Positions 35,765-44,356 of a DNA stretch of 54,727 nucleotides are shown piece by piece. The notes below the pieces were generated by a model, which worked only from the letters and a program-made list of their open reading frames with translations, was not told where the DNA came from and made no database searches. The DNA comes from an uncultured Lachnospiraceae bacterium (GTDB lineage: Bacteria; Bacillota; Clostridia; Lachnospirales; Lachnospiraceae): positions 1 through 54,727 of the forward strand of contig CANOEC010000027.1 of assembly GCA_947564735.1 (NCBI GenBank). The letters are read 5' to 3'. A program made the translations under genes and the position numbers. How positions within the stretch are numbered: position 1 is the first letter of the stretch; each line of letters begins with the position of its first letter.

Positions 35765-37675
35765 ATGGACTCTCAAAAAAACGAAAATCTTCTAAATCTG
35801 GCGCTTGACACGCCTGAAGCGGAGCGCGAGCGGTCTCTGGAGCTGAATGTGGGGTATGATGCGATAGAAAAAACATGGGAAGTGATTGTAAAATACCACG
35901 GTTCTTTGGAGCAGTTAAAAACGCGGCGTATTCTTGTGGAAGAACTGATTGCGGGCTATGCAATCCTGACGGTGCCGGAATCGGAAATGGATGTTCTGTC
36001 CGCAACAGAACAGATAGAGTATGTGGAGAAGCCTAAAAGGCTGTTTTTTGCGGATTTGCCGGGAAACAATGCGTCCTGTTATGCACCGGGAAGCCGGCTG
36101 TTTGGTACGTTGACCGGAAAGGGCGTGCTGGTGGCGGTCATTGATTCCGGTATCAGCTACTGGAATGAGGACTTTCGCAGGGCGGATGGTACGACAAGAA
36201 TCTTATATTTATGGGATCAGGTACTGGATAGAGAATTTACAAGGGATCAGATTAATGAGGCGCTTGCTGCGGGCAGCAGGCAGCAGGCGCAGCAGATTGT
36301 CTCCAGTATTGATACGACGGGACATGGAACGGCGGTGGCAGGCATCGCGGCAGGAGGCGGCGGTACAGGTGGCGTATCCTATGCGGGGGTCGCACGCGAG
36401 AGTGATTTGCTGATTGTGCGGCTGGGGACGCCGAGAGCAGATTCTTTTCCACGTACAACGGAGCTGATGCGCGCACTGACTTATACGGTCAATAAGGCGG
36501 TTGCACTGCAGATGCCGGTGGCGGTTAACTTAAGCTTCGGAAATACTTACGGCGCCCATAACGGTACGTCCCTGCTGGAAAGATTTCTGGATAACGTGTC
36601 GGAGATTGGACGCAGCGTAATCTGTGTGGGCAGTGGGAATGAAGGCGCCTCCGGAGGACATGTGGGCGGAAGTGTGGTGGTCACCGGGCGAGGCGGCGTA
36701 AGGAGTAATGGAAGCGGAACGGCAGCAGGGGGACGGGCGACATCCGTAGGAGATGGACTGCTTGCAGGGGTGCGGGATGTTCAAGGAATAGGGATGCGGA
36801 ATAGTCAGCTTATAAATGGATTGACTGGAAGAGTCATAGATTTTGACAGTAATGTCACAGAGAATATGACACGCGTGGAACTGGTCGTGGGAGATTACGA
36901 AAGTGGCGTAAATATACAGCTTTGGAAAGAATATACGGACAGATATGCAGTCATTCTTGTGTCACCTGCCGGAAATTATCTGATTGTGGATACTGACCGA
37001 CCGGGTAAACAGACTTACCGTCTTGAACAGACGGAAATTCTGCTGTACAATGGGGAGCCGGCGCCCTATCTTACCAGTCAGGAGATTTATTTTGACCTGC
37101 TTCCTGTGGCTGGCAGTCGCTATGTCAACAGTGGTGTGTGGACTTTTCTCTTGGAACCCATAGAGACGGTGACGGGAAATTATACATTTTATCTGCCGTC
37201 CGGTACGGTACGGAATGCCCAGACGCGTTTCGTCAGACCGACGCCGGATGTGACGTTGACGATTCCCTCAACTGCCTCTAAGGTAGTTACGGTGGGCGCA
37301 TACGATTCGGTATACGAGTCATATGCGGATTTTTCCGGCAGAGGCTATCTGTATCAGGAACAGGTCAACAGCCGTACGTCGGATTCCTTTGTGAAACCGG
37401 ATCTGGTGGCGCCGGGGGTCGGCGTAATGGCGCCTGACAGGGACGGCGGGTATTCGCCGGTGACGGGAACTTCTTTTGCTGCGCCTTTTGTCACGGGAGC
37501 GGCGGCGCTTCTGATGCAGTGGGGAATCGTGATGGGAAATGACCCGTATCTGTATGGGGAGAAGGTGAAGGCGTATCTAAGAAGAGGCGCGAAGCCGATT
37601 CGCGGGGAGACGGAGTATCCGAATGCGAGAGTGGGGTATGGGGCGTTGTGTGTGGAAAATAGTCTGCCGGGGTAA
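35765..37675 (+). CDS. S8 family subtilisin-like serine peptidase (CspB-like)
   Basis: The protein has 636 residues from ATG 35765, after GGGGGA. The catalytic triad is complete: Asp127 (VAVIDSGIS), His187 (TTGHGTAVAGIAAGG) and Ser570 (VTGTSFAAPFVTGAAALL). An N-terminal prodomain (residues ~20-100) is present, and a long beta-rich insert sits between His and Ser at about residues 290-480. This arrangement is that of the clostridial Csp subtilases, whose insert is a jellyroll. No signal peptide is visible, so it is intracellular or spore-associated. It lies just upstream of the large 37983-54357 gene set on the same strand, but a promoter and leader separate them. A role in processing those proteins is only a possibility. 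Confidence 0.86.
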   Translation: MDSQKNENLLNLALDTPEAERERSLELNVGYDAIEKTWEVIVKYHGSLEQLKTRRILVEELIAGYAILTVPESEMDVLSATEQIEYVEKPKRLFFADLPGNNASCYAPGSRLFGTLTGKGVLVAVIDSGISYWNEDFRRADGTTRILYLWDQVLDREFTRDQINEALAAGSRQQAQQIVSSIDTTGHGTAVAGIAAGGGGTGGVSYAGVARESDLLIVRLGTPRADSFPRTTELMRALTYTVNKAVALQMPVAVNLSFGNTYGAHNGTSLLERFLDNVSEIGRSVICVGSGNEGASGGHVGGSVVVTGRGGVRSNGSGTAAGGRATSVGDGLLAGVRDVQGIGMRNSQLINGLTGRVIDFDSNVTENMTRVELVVGDYESGVNIQLWKEYTDRYAVILVSPAGNYLIVDTDRPGKQTYRLEQTEILLYNGEPAPYLTSQEIYFDLLPVAGSRYVNSGVWTFLLEPIETVTGNYTFYLPSGTVRNAQTRFVRPTPDVTLTIPSTASKVVTVGAYDSVYESYADFSGRGYLYQEQVNSRTSDSFVKPDLVAPGVGVMAPDRDGGYSPVTGTSFAAPFVTGAAALLMQWGIVMGNDPYLYGEKVKAYLRRGAKPIRGETEYPNARVGYGALCVENSLPG

Positions 37676-37777
37676 AAATGAATAGACTTTTGGTGTAATA
37701 AGTACTTTGTTTAGGTATATATGGTGTCGAATAAAGAGCTTATTTGTTAGACAATTATAAAATAATAGCAAATTCAG

Positions 37778-37806
37778 TGCTATTTTTAAATAAAATATGA
37801 TATAAT
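37778..37806 (+). promoter_or_regulatory. extended -10 promoter of the DUF6603 gene set
   Basis: TATAAT at 37801-37806 is a perfect -10 box preceded by TGA, giving the extended -10 TGnTATAAT. The -35 area (TGCTAT, 37778-37783) is poor, as is usual for extended -10 promoters. It lies about 175 bases before the first gene of the set, in an AT-rich stretch. Confidence 0.6.
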
Positions 37807-37829
37807 TAGTTCAAACCATAGATTTCGAG

Positions 37830-37888
37830 CTTTATCCCGGCGAACAATGCAAGAAAGCGTATATCACGTTGCATTTTCACAGATAAAG
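37830..37888 (+). promoter_or_regulatory. folded 5' leader upstream of the DUF6603 gene
   Basis: CTTTATC (37830-37836) pairs with GATAAAG (37882-37888). Nested inside, AATGCAA (37846-37852) pairs with TTGCATT (37869-37875). The result is a two-tier stem with internal loops of 9 and 6 bases and a 16-base apical loop, just downstream of the promoter. There is no T-tract. It could be a regulatory RNA element; I do not recognise a known riboswitch class. Confidence 0.45.
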
Positions 37889-37982
37889 TGCAAAATAGCA
37901 AGTAAGTAAGCTTGGACGTGAATTGGAAGCCCATAACAGGATAATGCGTAAGATCTGCATGGACATGGTAAAAGGGAAAATT

Positions 37983-40900
37983 ATGCAGTTAAAAGAGATT
38001 TACGAAAGCATCATAGCAAATGTGACGAAAGAAGGCGGCTTTGTGTTCAGCGGGCAGACGCTTGGGGAAGCAGGGCAGTTTTTGGAAGAATATTTTAAGG
38101 AAGTGACAGGTAGTCCTGTTTTTGAAATGCGTTCTGTTGAGTGCCGTCCGCCGGAGAAAAATCTGGTGGCGGTGTGCGGTACGTGCAATGATGGACAGGT
38201 GAAGGCGGAGGCCGGATTTTTCTGGCAGGCGTCGGCTCTTATGATGGAACTGCGCCTGTCTTTTTTGATGGATATGGATATGGAATTTTTTCCGGGCAGG
38301 ACGCTGCGTACGGGGGAGGCGGTGAAAAAATACCGTTTCCGCATGGATCAGAAAGCAAAGGTTTACCGGTCGCGAAGCGGCGTTTTGCGGGAGGAACTTT
38401 CTTACACACAGTTTCTTGCGCTGTTTTTGGAGGGGCTTGCAGGGGAAGGGGCGTGTTTGGCAGAGGCGGAAGTCTGGCCGGTATTTCGCGGGATGGCGCT
38501 GACGGTGGAGGAAGTATGGGAAGCCGGGATTGATAAAAGGCGAGTCCGGGCGGAATCGGACGCGGTGCTGCGCATCACGGACAAGATCGAAATCGGCGGC
38601 TTGGGCATTGAGGCCGTGCGTTCTGACAAGGCTTACGGGCTGGCATTAAAGGGGAGCATCTTTTTTTGTGAAAAATCGCTTCCGGTAGTTCTACATGCCC
38701 GGGAGAATGAGTTCGTTTTCGGGATACAGGCAAAGAAGGACGATGTGGGGGAACTTGCCCTGAAAGACCTTCTGCAGTTGGTTGATGCCCCGTTTGCAGA
38801 TACAATCCCTGATTATTTTTCGGTGCTGAAAAATCTGCGCCTGCACAGGCTTCTGTTCTTTCTGGATTCCGGTCTGGGAGCGCTCCGGGCGGCAGAGATT
38901 GAAATCACTTCGCTTGAAGCATGGAGATTCCTGGGAGTGGATTGTTTTCAGCTGAGGGATATCCATGTTTCGTTCTCTATGTCCTTCGCGCCGCAGTGTA
39001 CCTGCGTGGCGGAAATTTCGGGCATGCTCTCCGTTGGTTCTTTTGATATAGAATTATGCGGCACAAAGGAGCAGGACGGGTTTACGTTCCGGGGACAGAT
39101 GCCTCAGGATTCGGAGCTGAATCTGAAAACGGTGGTGGAGTTCTTTGCGGAGAGTTTCGGCGTACCGTCCGTGTCCCTGCCGATCCCGGATATTCTGTTG
39201 AAATTTGTTTTTGTCTCCTTCAGCACGTCGGAAAAGAACGGAAAACCGTTCCAACTGTCCGCGTTCGTGGATGTACGGCCGTCGGACGGGCAGGATGATA
39301 TCGCAAAGAAGCTGTTAAATATCGGTGCGCAGATTCAATTGGAATCCGCGCTGCAGGGCGGTGTGCGCACTTACTGCGGCAATCTGAAAGGCGCGGTTGA
39401 GATTGCCGGGCAGGTGTTTACGGTGGCCTATGAATTTGGCCGCCAAAGCGGCAGCCGGATATCGGCGGAATGGAAAAGCGATACGAAGGAATTGTCGTTT
39501 GTCACGTTGCTGGCTGAATTTCAAGTGACGGATGTCCCGGATATTGTTCGGCGCATTTCCATCGGCGTGAATGAGGTGTCCGCTTCTTATGACATCGGGA
39601 AAAAGGAGCTGTCACTGACACTCGTGAGCCGCGGACATGGGCAGTTTTCGGCATATATCTGGAAAGACGGGAAGAATCGCTTCCAGTACGCGCTGGAGCT
39701 TACCTGTATCAAGACGCTGGAATTATCAGACCTGCCCGTCGTAGGAAGGGATTTCAAGCTGCTGGACAACGTCAGGATCACGGGGATCGGTCTGTCGGCG
39801 GCATCCGCAGCCTACGGTGGAATCCGGGTGGGCGCAGGGATCCGGGGTACTGTGGAGGTGGGCGGCGGCCGGTATCCCTTCGAGTTGGAGACGCAGAAAG
39901 ATACGGAGGGGAACGAAGTGGCGGATGCGTATGCGGACGCCGGGGAAACAGTCGGGTTGTATAAATGGTTTCCGGTCAATAAGAACCTAGGGATTTTCTC
40001 GTTTCAAAGGATCGGGGTGACTTATCAGAAAGGGGCTGTCGGATTTTTGCTGGACGCGTCCCTCAGTGCGTCGCCGATCGGGATGGAACTGCTGGGTATC
40101 GGGATGGGTTTTGAGTTGGAAAAGCCGTCTAATGTGCGGTTTTTTCTGTCGGGCATGGGCGTTTCCTATACCAGCCGGACGTTAGTGGTGAACGGCGAAT
40201 TTACCGCCAATGGGGATGCGGGTTATGACGGTGCGCTTCTGGTGAAGATGGCGGGGATTTCGCTGTACGCGGTCGGTTCCTATCAGGCAAAGTCCCTGTT
40301 TGCCTATGCGCTGCTGACCGGAAAGATCGGCGGTCCGCCGGCGTTCACTGTGACAGGCATTGCGGGCGGATTCGGTTATAACCGCAGCTTAAGGCTGCCA
40401 GCGGTGGAAGATGTGGGGCAGTTTCCGATGATCCGGGCGGCGGTCGGCGGACTGGACAAAAGCGCCATGATTACGGAGCTGGAGCGGTATGTCACAGTGG
40501 CATACGGGACAAATTTTTTGGCGGCGGGCGTGAAGTTTAATTCTTTCCAAATGATAGATTCGTTTGTCCTGTGCACGGTTTCTTTCGGGAACAGGCTGGA
40601 GATCGGGCTGCTCGGGTTGTCGGAGATCTCGGTGCCGGCTAATACCGGGGCGGCGCCGATTGCCTATGCCCAGCTTGCGCTGAAAGCGGTTTGTGTGCCG
40701 GATGAGGGTATTGTGTCCGTTATGGCGGAATTGACGAGGGAGTCCTATATCCTGTCAAAGGCATGCCATCTTACGGGCGGTTTTGCCTTTTATTTGTGGT
40801 TTGGGGGCAGTCACAAGGGGGATTTTGTGATTACCCTTGGCGGGTATCATCCGGCCTATCGGAAACCGGAGCATTATCCGTCGGTTCCAAGACTGGGATT

Positions 40901-42038
40901 CCGGTGGTGCGTGACACCGGAACTGACGTTCAGTGGAGAACTGTATTTTGCGTTGACACCTCGCTGCCTGATGGCGGGCGGCGCATTGGATGCCGTTTAC
41001 CAGTCCGGGGATCTGCGGGCATGGTTTAGCGCACGGGTGGATTTCCTGCTTGGATGGAAACCGTTCTACTATGAAGCTTCGCTTTATATCGGCCTAGGGG
41101 CTTCCTATCGGCTGTTTCTGCTGTTCGGGTACGTGACGATCAGTGCGGAGCTGTCGGCCGATTTGCATATCTGGGGGCCGGATTTTTCCGGGGAGGCCAG
41201 AATTACTTGGTTTATCATCTCCTTTACGATTCGGTTCGGGCATTCAAAAAACGAAAAAAAATACCTTGTGTGGGATGAGTTTGAGAAATCTTTTCTTGTA
41301 TCAGGGAACAGGAATTTGTCTGCGGATGCCGGTCTGGCGCCGCAGGAGAGGAAAATCCATGCGGTATCCTACACGGCCGGCCTGCTTCGGCAGTCGGAAA
41401 CGGAAGGCGTGTTTGTGGATCCGGAGGCGCTTCGGATCTGCGTCCGCTCCCAAGTGCCGGTCACGGAACTGAAGGTAAACGGCAAAAATCAGGAAGTGCC
41501 GCCGACGCCTCTTGGCGTGCTGCCCATGGGAGAGAATAAGAGGCTTAAATCGTCCTGCAAGGTCAGCGTGACAGACAGCGCAGGGCGGCAGCAGGACATG
41601 AGGTCGGCGTGTGTGAGGGAGAACGTCCCGACAGCGATGTGGGGGCTGTCCGAAACAGGGATGAACGGAGCCGGACTTGTGGAACAGGCCTGCGTCGGAG
41701 TCAGTCTGTCCCCGATTGTAAAGCAGGAATATAATATGCTCCCGTCCGAAGGCTGGCTTCATACGGAGGATCTTGATTTCAGAATCGACAGGACTTTTGC
41801 GTGGAATCATCCAAAGCCTTTGTCCGGCCCGGACTATCCGCAGCAGGATACCATAGCGGCGTTTGCCGGCACGGTGGACGCGGAGGGGACAAGGAAGACA
41901 AGAGAAGAGATGCTGTCACAGTGGCGGGAGATTGGGGTTTTATTTGATATTGATAAGGAAAAGATCGGCCTGCAAAAGCTGGCAAAGCGGGCGCAGGATT
42001 TGTTTACGGAGGATATTCGGCTGCAGACAATGGTGTGA
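37983..42038 (+). CDS. giant DUF6603-like protein
   Basis: The protein has 1351 residues. ATG 37983 is chosen because AAAGGG lies 6 bases before it; in-frame starts from TTG 37923 exist. The region from about residue 640 to 1090 matches what I recall of DUF6603, with many amphipathic beta-strands and motifs such as GGPPAFTVTGIAGGFGYN, MAGISLYAVGSY and LWFGGSHKGDFVITLGGYHP. Residues 1-640 are also beta-rich with repeated 70-90 residue units. The C-terminal ~260 residues look like a separate beta domain. There is no signal peptide and no long hydrophobic helix. Function is unknown. The alternating polar/apolar strands suggest an extended beta-sheet groove or shell. It is the first gene of a seven-gene co-directional set. 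Confidence 0.75.
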   Translation: MQLKEIYESIIANVTKEGGFVFSGQTLGEAGQFLEEYFKEVTGSPVFEMRSVECRPPEKNLVAVCGTCNDGQVKAEAGFFWQASALMMELRLSFLMDMDMEFFPGRTLRTGEAVKKYRFRMDQKAKVYRSRSGVLREELSYTQFLALFLEGLAGEGACLAEAEVWPVFRGMALTVEEVWEAGIDKRRVRAESDAVLRITDKIEIGGLGIEAVRSDKAYGLALKGSIFFCEKSLPVVLHARENEFVFGIQAKKDDVGELALKDLLQLVDAPFADTIPDYFSVLKNLRLHRLLFFLDSGLGALRAAEIEITSLEAWRFLGVDCFQLRDIHVSFSMSFAPQCTCVAEISGMLSVGSFDIELCGTKEQDGFTFRGQMPQDSELNLKTVVEFFAESFGVPSVSLPIPDILLKFVFVSFSTSEKNGKPFQLSAFVDVRPSDGQDDIAKKLLNIGAQIQLESALQGGVRTYCGNLKGAVEIAGQVFTVAYEFGRQSGSRISAEWKSDTKELSFVTLLAEFQVTDVPDIVRRISIGVNEVSASYDIGKKELSLTLVSRGHGQFSAYIWKDGKNRFQYALELTCIKTLELSDLPVVGRDFKLLDNVRITGIGLSAASAAYGGIRVGAGIRGTVEVGGGRYPFELETQKDTEGNEVADAYADAGETVGLYKWFPVNKNLGIFSFQRIGVTYQKGAVGFLLDASLSASPIGMELLGIGMGFELEKPSNVRFFLSGMGVSYTSRTLVVNGEFTANGDAGYDGALLVKMAGISLYAVGSYQAKSLFAYALLTGKIGGPPAFTVTGIAGGFGYNRSLRLPAVEDVGQFPMIRAAVGGLDKSAMITELERYVTVAYGTNFLAAGVKFNSFQMIDSFVLCTVSFGNRLEIGLLGLSEISVPANTGAAPIAYAQLALKAVCVPDEGIVSVMAELTRESYILSKACHLTGGFAFYLWFGGSHKGDFVITLGGYHPAYRKPEHYPSVPRLGFRWCVTPELTFSGELYFALTPRCLMAGGALDAVYQSGDLRAWFSARVDFLLGWKPFYYEASLYIGLGASYRLFLLFGYVTISAELSADLHIWGPDFSGEARITWFIISFTIRFGHSKNEKKYLVWDEFEKSFLVSGNRNLSADAGLAPQERKIHAVSYTAGLLRQSETEGVFVDPEALRICVRSQVPVTELKVNGKNQEVPPTPLGVLPMGENKRLKSSCKVSVTDSAGRQQDMRSACVRENVPTAMWGLSETGMNGAGLVEQACVGVSLSPIVKQEYNMLPSEGWLHTEDLDFRIDRTFAWNHPKPLSGPDYPQQDTIAAFAGTVDAEGTRKTREEMLSQWREIGVLFDIDKEKIGLQKLAKRAQDLFTEDIRLQTMV

Positions 42039-42115
42039 GGGCGTTATTTTGCACACCCGCGTCATACACCTGCCGTATGGTGTCGCAAAGGCGGCCGGAA
42101 GGAGGGGGACAACAG

Positions 42116-43516
42116 ATGGAATTTCAGAATATCAGACTTTTGCGGGCAAAGCTCCCCGACCTGGCGGCCGGAACCTATACCGTACATGTGGAACAGGATG
42201 TGCAGGAGCCGGAAAACAGAACGCTGCCTTCGACGGATAGTGTGTTTCATGTCGGTGCCAGAAGGTTTGGCATGGAGCAGGGACTCATACACTCGGTTTA
42301 TCCGCCGGCGGACAGCAACGGCTGTTATAAGGAGACGCTGCCTCATATGGTGTGCAGCCAGGCATCATTTCCATGGCTGCGCAGGATGTATGACGGACAG
42401 AAGGACGATACGGTACCTTTTGTGGCGTTAATTTGTCTGGTGGAAGGCGAGGATTTTCAGGAGGGGCAGGCGGCCATCGGCCAGCTTGTGAAGCCTGGAG
42501 CCGACGATCCTTACTTTCCCCCGTGTGATTTGGAAGGTATGGTGGGGGAAAAGGCGGAGGATATTTGTAGTTTTGTGGATATTGATGCCGCCCTCTGCGC
42601 GGAAATCCTGCCCAGGGAGGAGGAGTTAGCTTGTCTTGCGCATGTGCGGGTTACCAGTCTGTACGATAAGTCGGATTCCCTGATTTCGCAGGACGGAAGT
42701 TTTTCGGTGGTCGTCTGCAACCGGTTCCCGGAGTCTCCGTCGGGGGAAAGCAGGAGAAATTATGTCTTTCTGGTGTCTATGGAAAACTACCACGGTCATC
42801 TGCCGGAGGGGGAAAAGTTTGCGGAGGTGACGGCAAGGAAAAGGGCGCGGTTTATTGTGCTTCATAAGTGGGCTTTCGAATCGACGGCAGGGGATACGCC
42901 GGGTTTTTCGCATATTATGAAGAATCTGGATGTGGGGGCCTTTGCCCTCCCGAAGACGGGGAAGGAGAATGAGGCGTCAAAAATCGCGGAGCGGGGCTAT
43001 GTTCCCCTCGTACACCTGACAAGGACGGGGGAGAAGACGGTATCCTTTTACCGCAGCCCCCTTGTGCCCTGCAGGACGGAGGTGTTTCCGTATAAGGAAT
43101 GCCATACAGCGGACGGTGAGATTCGTTATGATCCGGAAATAGGCATGTTTGATATGACTTACGCAGCTGCATGGCAGATCGGACGGTTTATGGCTATGAC
43201 GGATCAGGAAATTGCCCGCCAGATTTATTTATGGCGGCGCAGCGTCGTCACAAAGATGCACAGAAGCCTAGAAAGAGCACGGATGCTGTCAGCCTTTCGC
43301 GGATGCGCTGCGGTGGAACGGGGGAAGGAGAGGGGGAGCGCACCGCAAGGTTTTCTGTGGTATCTTGCGCAGAAGGATTCGGTTCTTGGTCTGTTAAGGC
43401 AGGAAGAAAATATGGGGGATCGAAACGGGCTTGCGCGGGCCGGGCTGGAATGGATGCGGGACGTGTCGGCGGGAGAGCGGATTATGGCTGAGAGCGGATT
43501 GGAGGCAAAAGAATGA
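42116..43516 (+). CDS. large conserved protein of unknown function in the DUF6603 gene set
   Basis: The protein has 466 residues. ATG 42116 is set by GGAGGGGG 7 bases upstream; an open frame reaches back to 42035 but lacks a ribosome site. It starts with a beta-rich segment (RLLRAKLPDLAAGTYTVHVE) that recurs in form as FHVGARRFGMEQGLIHSVYPPADSNG. It continues with LPHMVCSQASFPWLRRM, which looks like a conserved surface motif. The C-terminal third is helical and Arg-rich (IARQIYLWRRSVVTKMHRSLERA). I see no catalytic motif, signal peptide or membrane segment. The gene ends in an ATGA overlap with the next, so the pair is translationally coupled. I cannot assign a named family. Confidence 0.65.
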   Translation: MEFQNIRLLRAKLPDLAAGTYTVHVEQDVQEPENRTLPSTDSVFHVGARRFGMEQGLIHSVYPPADSNGCYKETLPHMVCSQASFPWLRRMYDGQKDDTVPFVALICLVEGEDFQEGQAAIGQLVKPGADDPYFPPCDLEGMVGEKAEDICSFVDIDAALCAEILPREEELACLAHVRVTSLYDKSDSLISQDGSFSVVVCNRFPESPSGESRRNYVFLVSMENYHGHLPEGEKFAEVTARKRARFIVLHKWAFESTAGDTPGFSHIMKNLDVGAFALPKTGKENEASKIAERGYVPLVHLTRTGEKTVSFYRSPLVPCRTEVFPYKECHTADGEIRYDPEIGMFDMTYAAAWQIGRFMAMTDQEIARQIYLWRRSVVTKMHRSLERARMLSAFRGCAAVERGKERGSAPQGFLWYLAQKDSVLGLLRQEENMGDRNGLARAGLEWMRDVSAGERIMAESGLEAKE

Positions 43517-44349
43517 AGAAGGCGGAGTTATACACGTATCTGGAAGGACAGGACGCGGCGGACGAGCTGCCGGAAACAGTCAGGCTCTGGCTGGCGGATA
43601 AGTACCAGATGTGTGGCGTTCCCTTTCGCTATCTGGTGCCGGACGAGGGGCTCCTGCCGCCGGAATCCATCCGGTTCTTTTATATGGATAGAAACTGGTC
43701 GGACGCTATGGCGGCAGGGGCTCTCAGCATCGGTCGGCAGACCGGACCGGATGCGGCGGTGAACGGGGCGGTGTATCCGCTGCTCGTCTCGCAGGCTGTT
43801 TCCCGGCTGCCAAAGCGCAGGCTTACAATGATGCATGAGAATCATCTGCGGGAGGAACTGCGTATGAACGGCGTTGTGTTATCGGAAATAATCGGGGAAG
43901 ACGCGGTGTTGTCAGGGTTTCTTCTGCGGTCATGTCTGGTGCGGTACTGGAAGGGAGTGGAGGTGGGAGGATATGAGAAGCAGGAGAAGCGGCATATCCT
44001 GAGAATGGACACGCTGTCCGCGGAGATTCTTTTCTGTCTGTTTGACGGGGAGATTGACCGTGTTCTCATCCGGGAACCGGCAGAGGAGCTTCATTTCGGG
44101 GTATCGGATGTATGCCGGGGGTCGGCGGACAATCGGGTCAGAGTCCGCAAAATCGCCGGGCAGGTCGGAGAATACAGCGGGGCGGAGGCAGCGCTGGCGG
44201 TAAACGATAAGGGAAGGGCGGATATCGGAAGTTTTACGCGGGCAGTGCAGGATGCGCTTGGCAGCGGGGCGGGGACGGTGTATTCGGCGGAACTGGCCTT
44301 GCAGCTTCTCTCATCGGGGGATTGTTGCGAAATCAAAAACGAAGGGTAG
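43513..44349 (+). CDS. conserved protein of unknown function in the DUF6603 gene set
   Basis: The 278-residue protein starts at the ATGA overlap, with GGAGG upstream. A striking motif is VPFRYLVPDEGLLPPESIRF with FYMDRNWSDAMAAGALSIGR. This has the look of a conserved structural core rather than an enzyme site. The middle is mixed alpha/beta (RMDTLSAEILFCLFDGEIDRVLIREPAEELHFGV), and the C-terminus is helical (SFTRAVQDALGSGAGTVYSAELALQLL). No family name is recalled. It is separated from the next gene by 7 bases. Confidence 0.65.
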   Translation: MKKAELYTYLEGQDAADELPETVRLWLADKYQMCGVPFRYLVPDEGLLPPESIRFFYMDRNWSDAMAAGALSIGRQTGPDAAVNGAVYPLLVSQAVSRLPKRRLTMMHENHLREELRMNGVVLSEIIGEDAVLSGFLLRSCLVRYWKGVEVGGYEKQEKRHILRMDTLSAEILFCLFDGEIDRVLIREPAEELHFGVSDVCRGSADNRVRVRKIAGQVGEYSGAEAALAVNDKGRADIGSFTRAVQDALGSGAGTVYSAELALQLLSSGDCCEIKNEG

Positions 44350-44356
44350 GGTTAAT

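Noticed and set aside
37830-37888. Known riboswitch class upstream of the DUF6603 gene
   Set aside because: The fold was compared by eye with common clostridial riboswitches, including c-di-GMP types, and the conserved loop sequences are absent.
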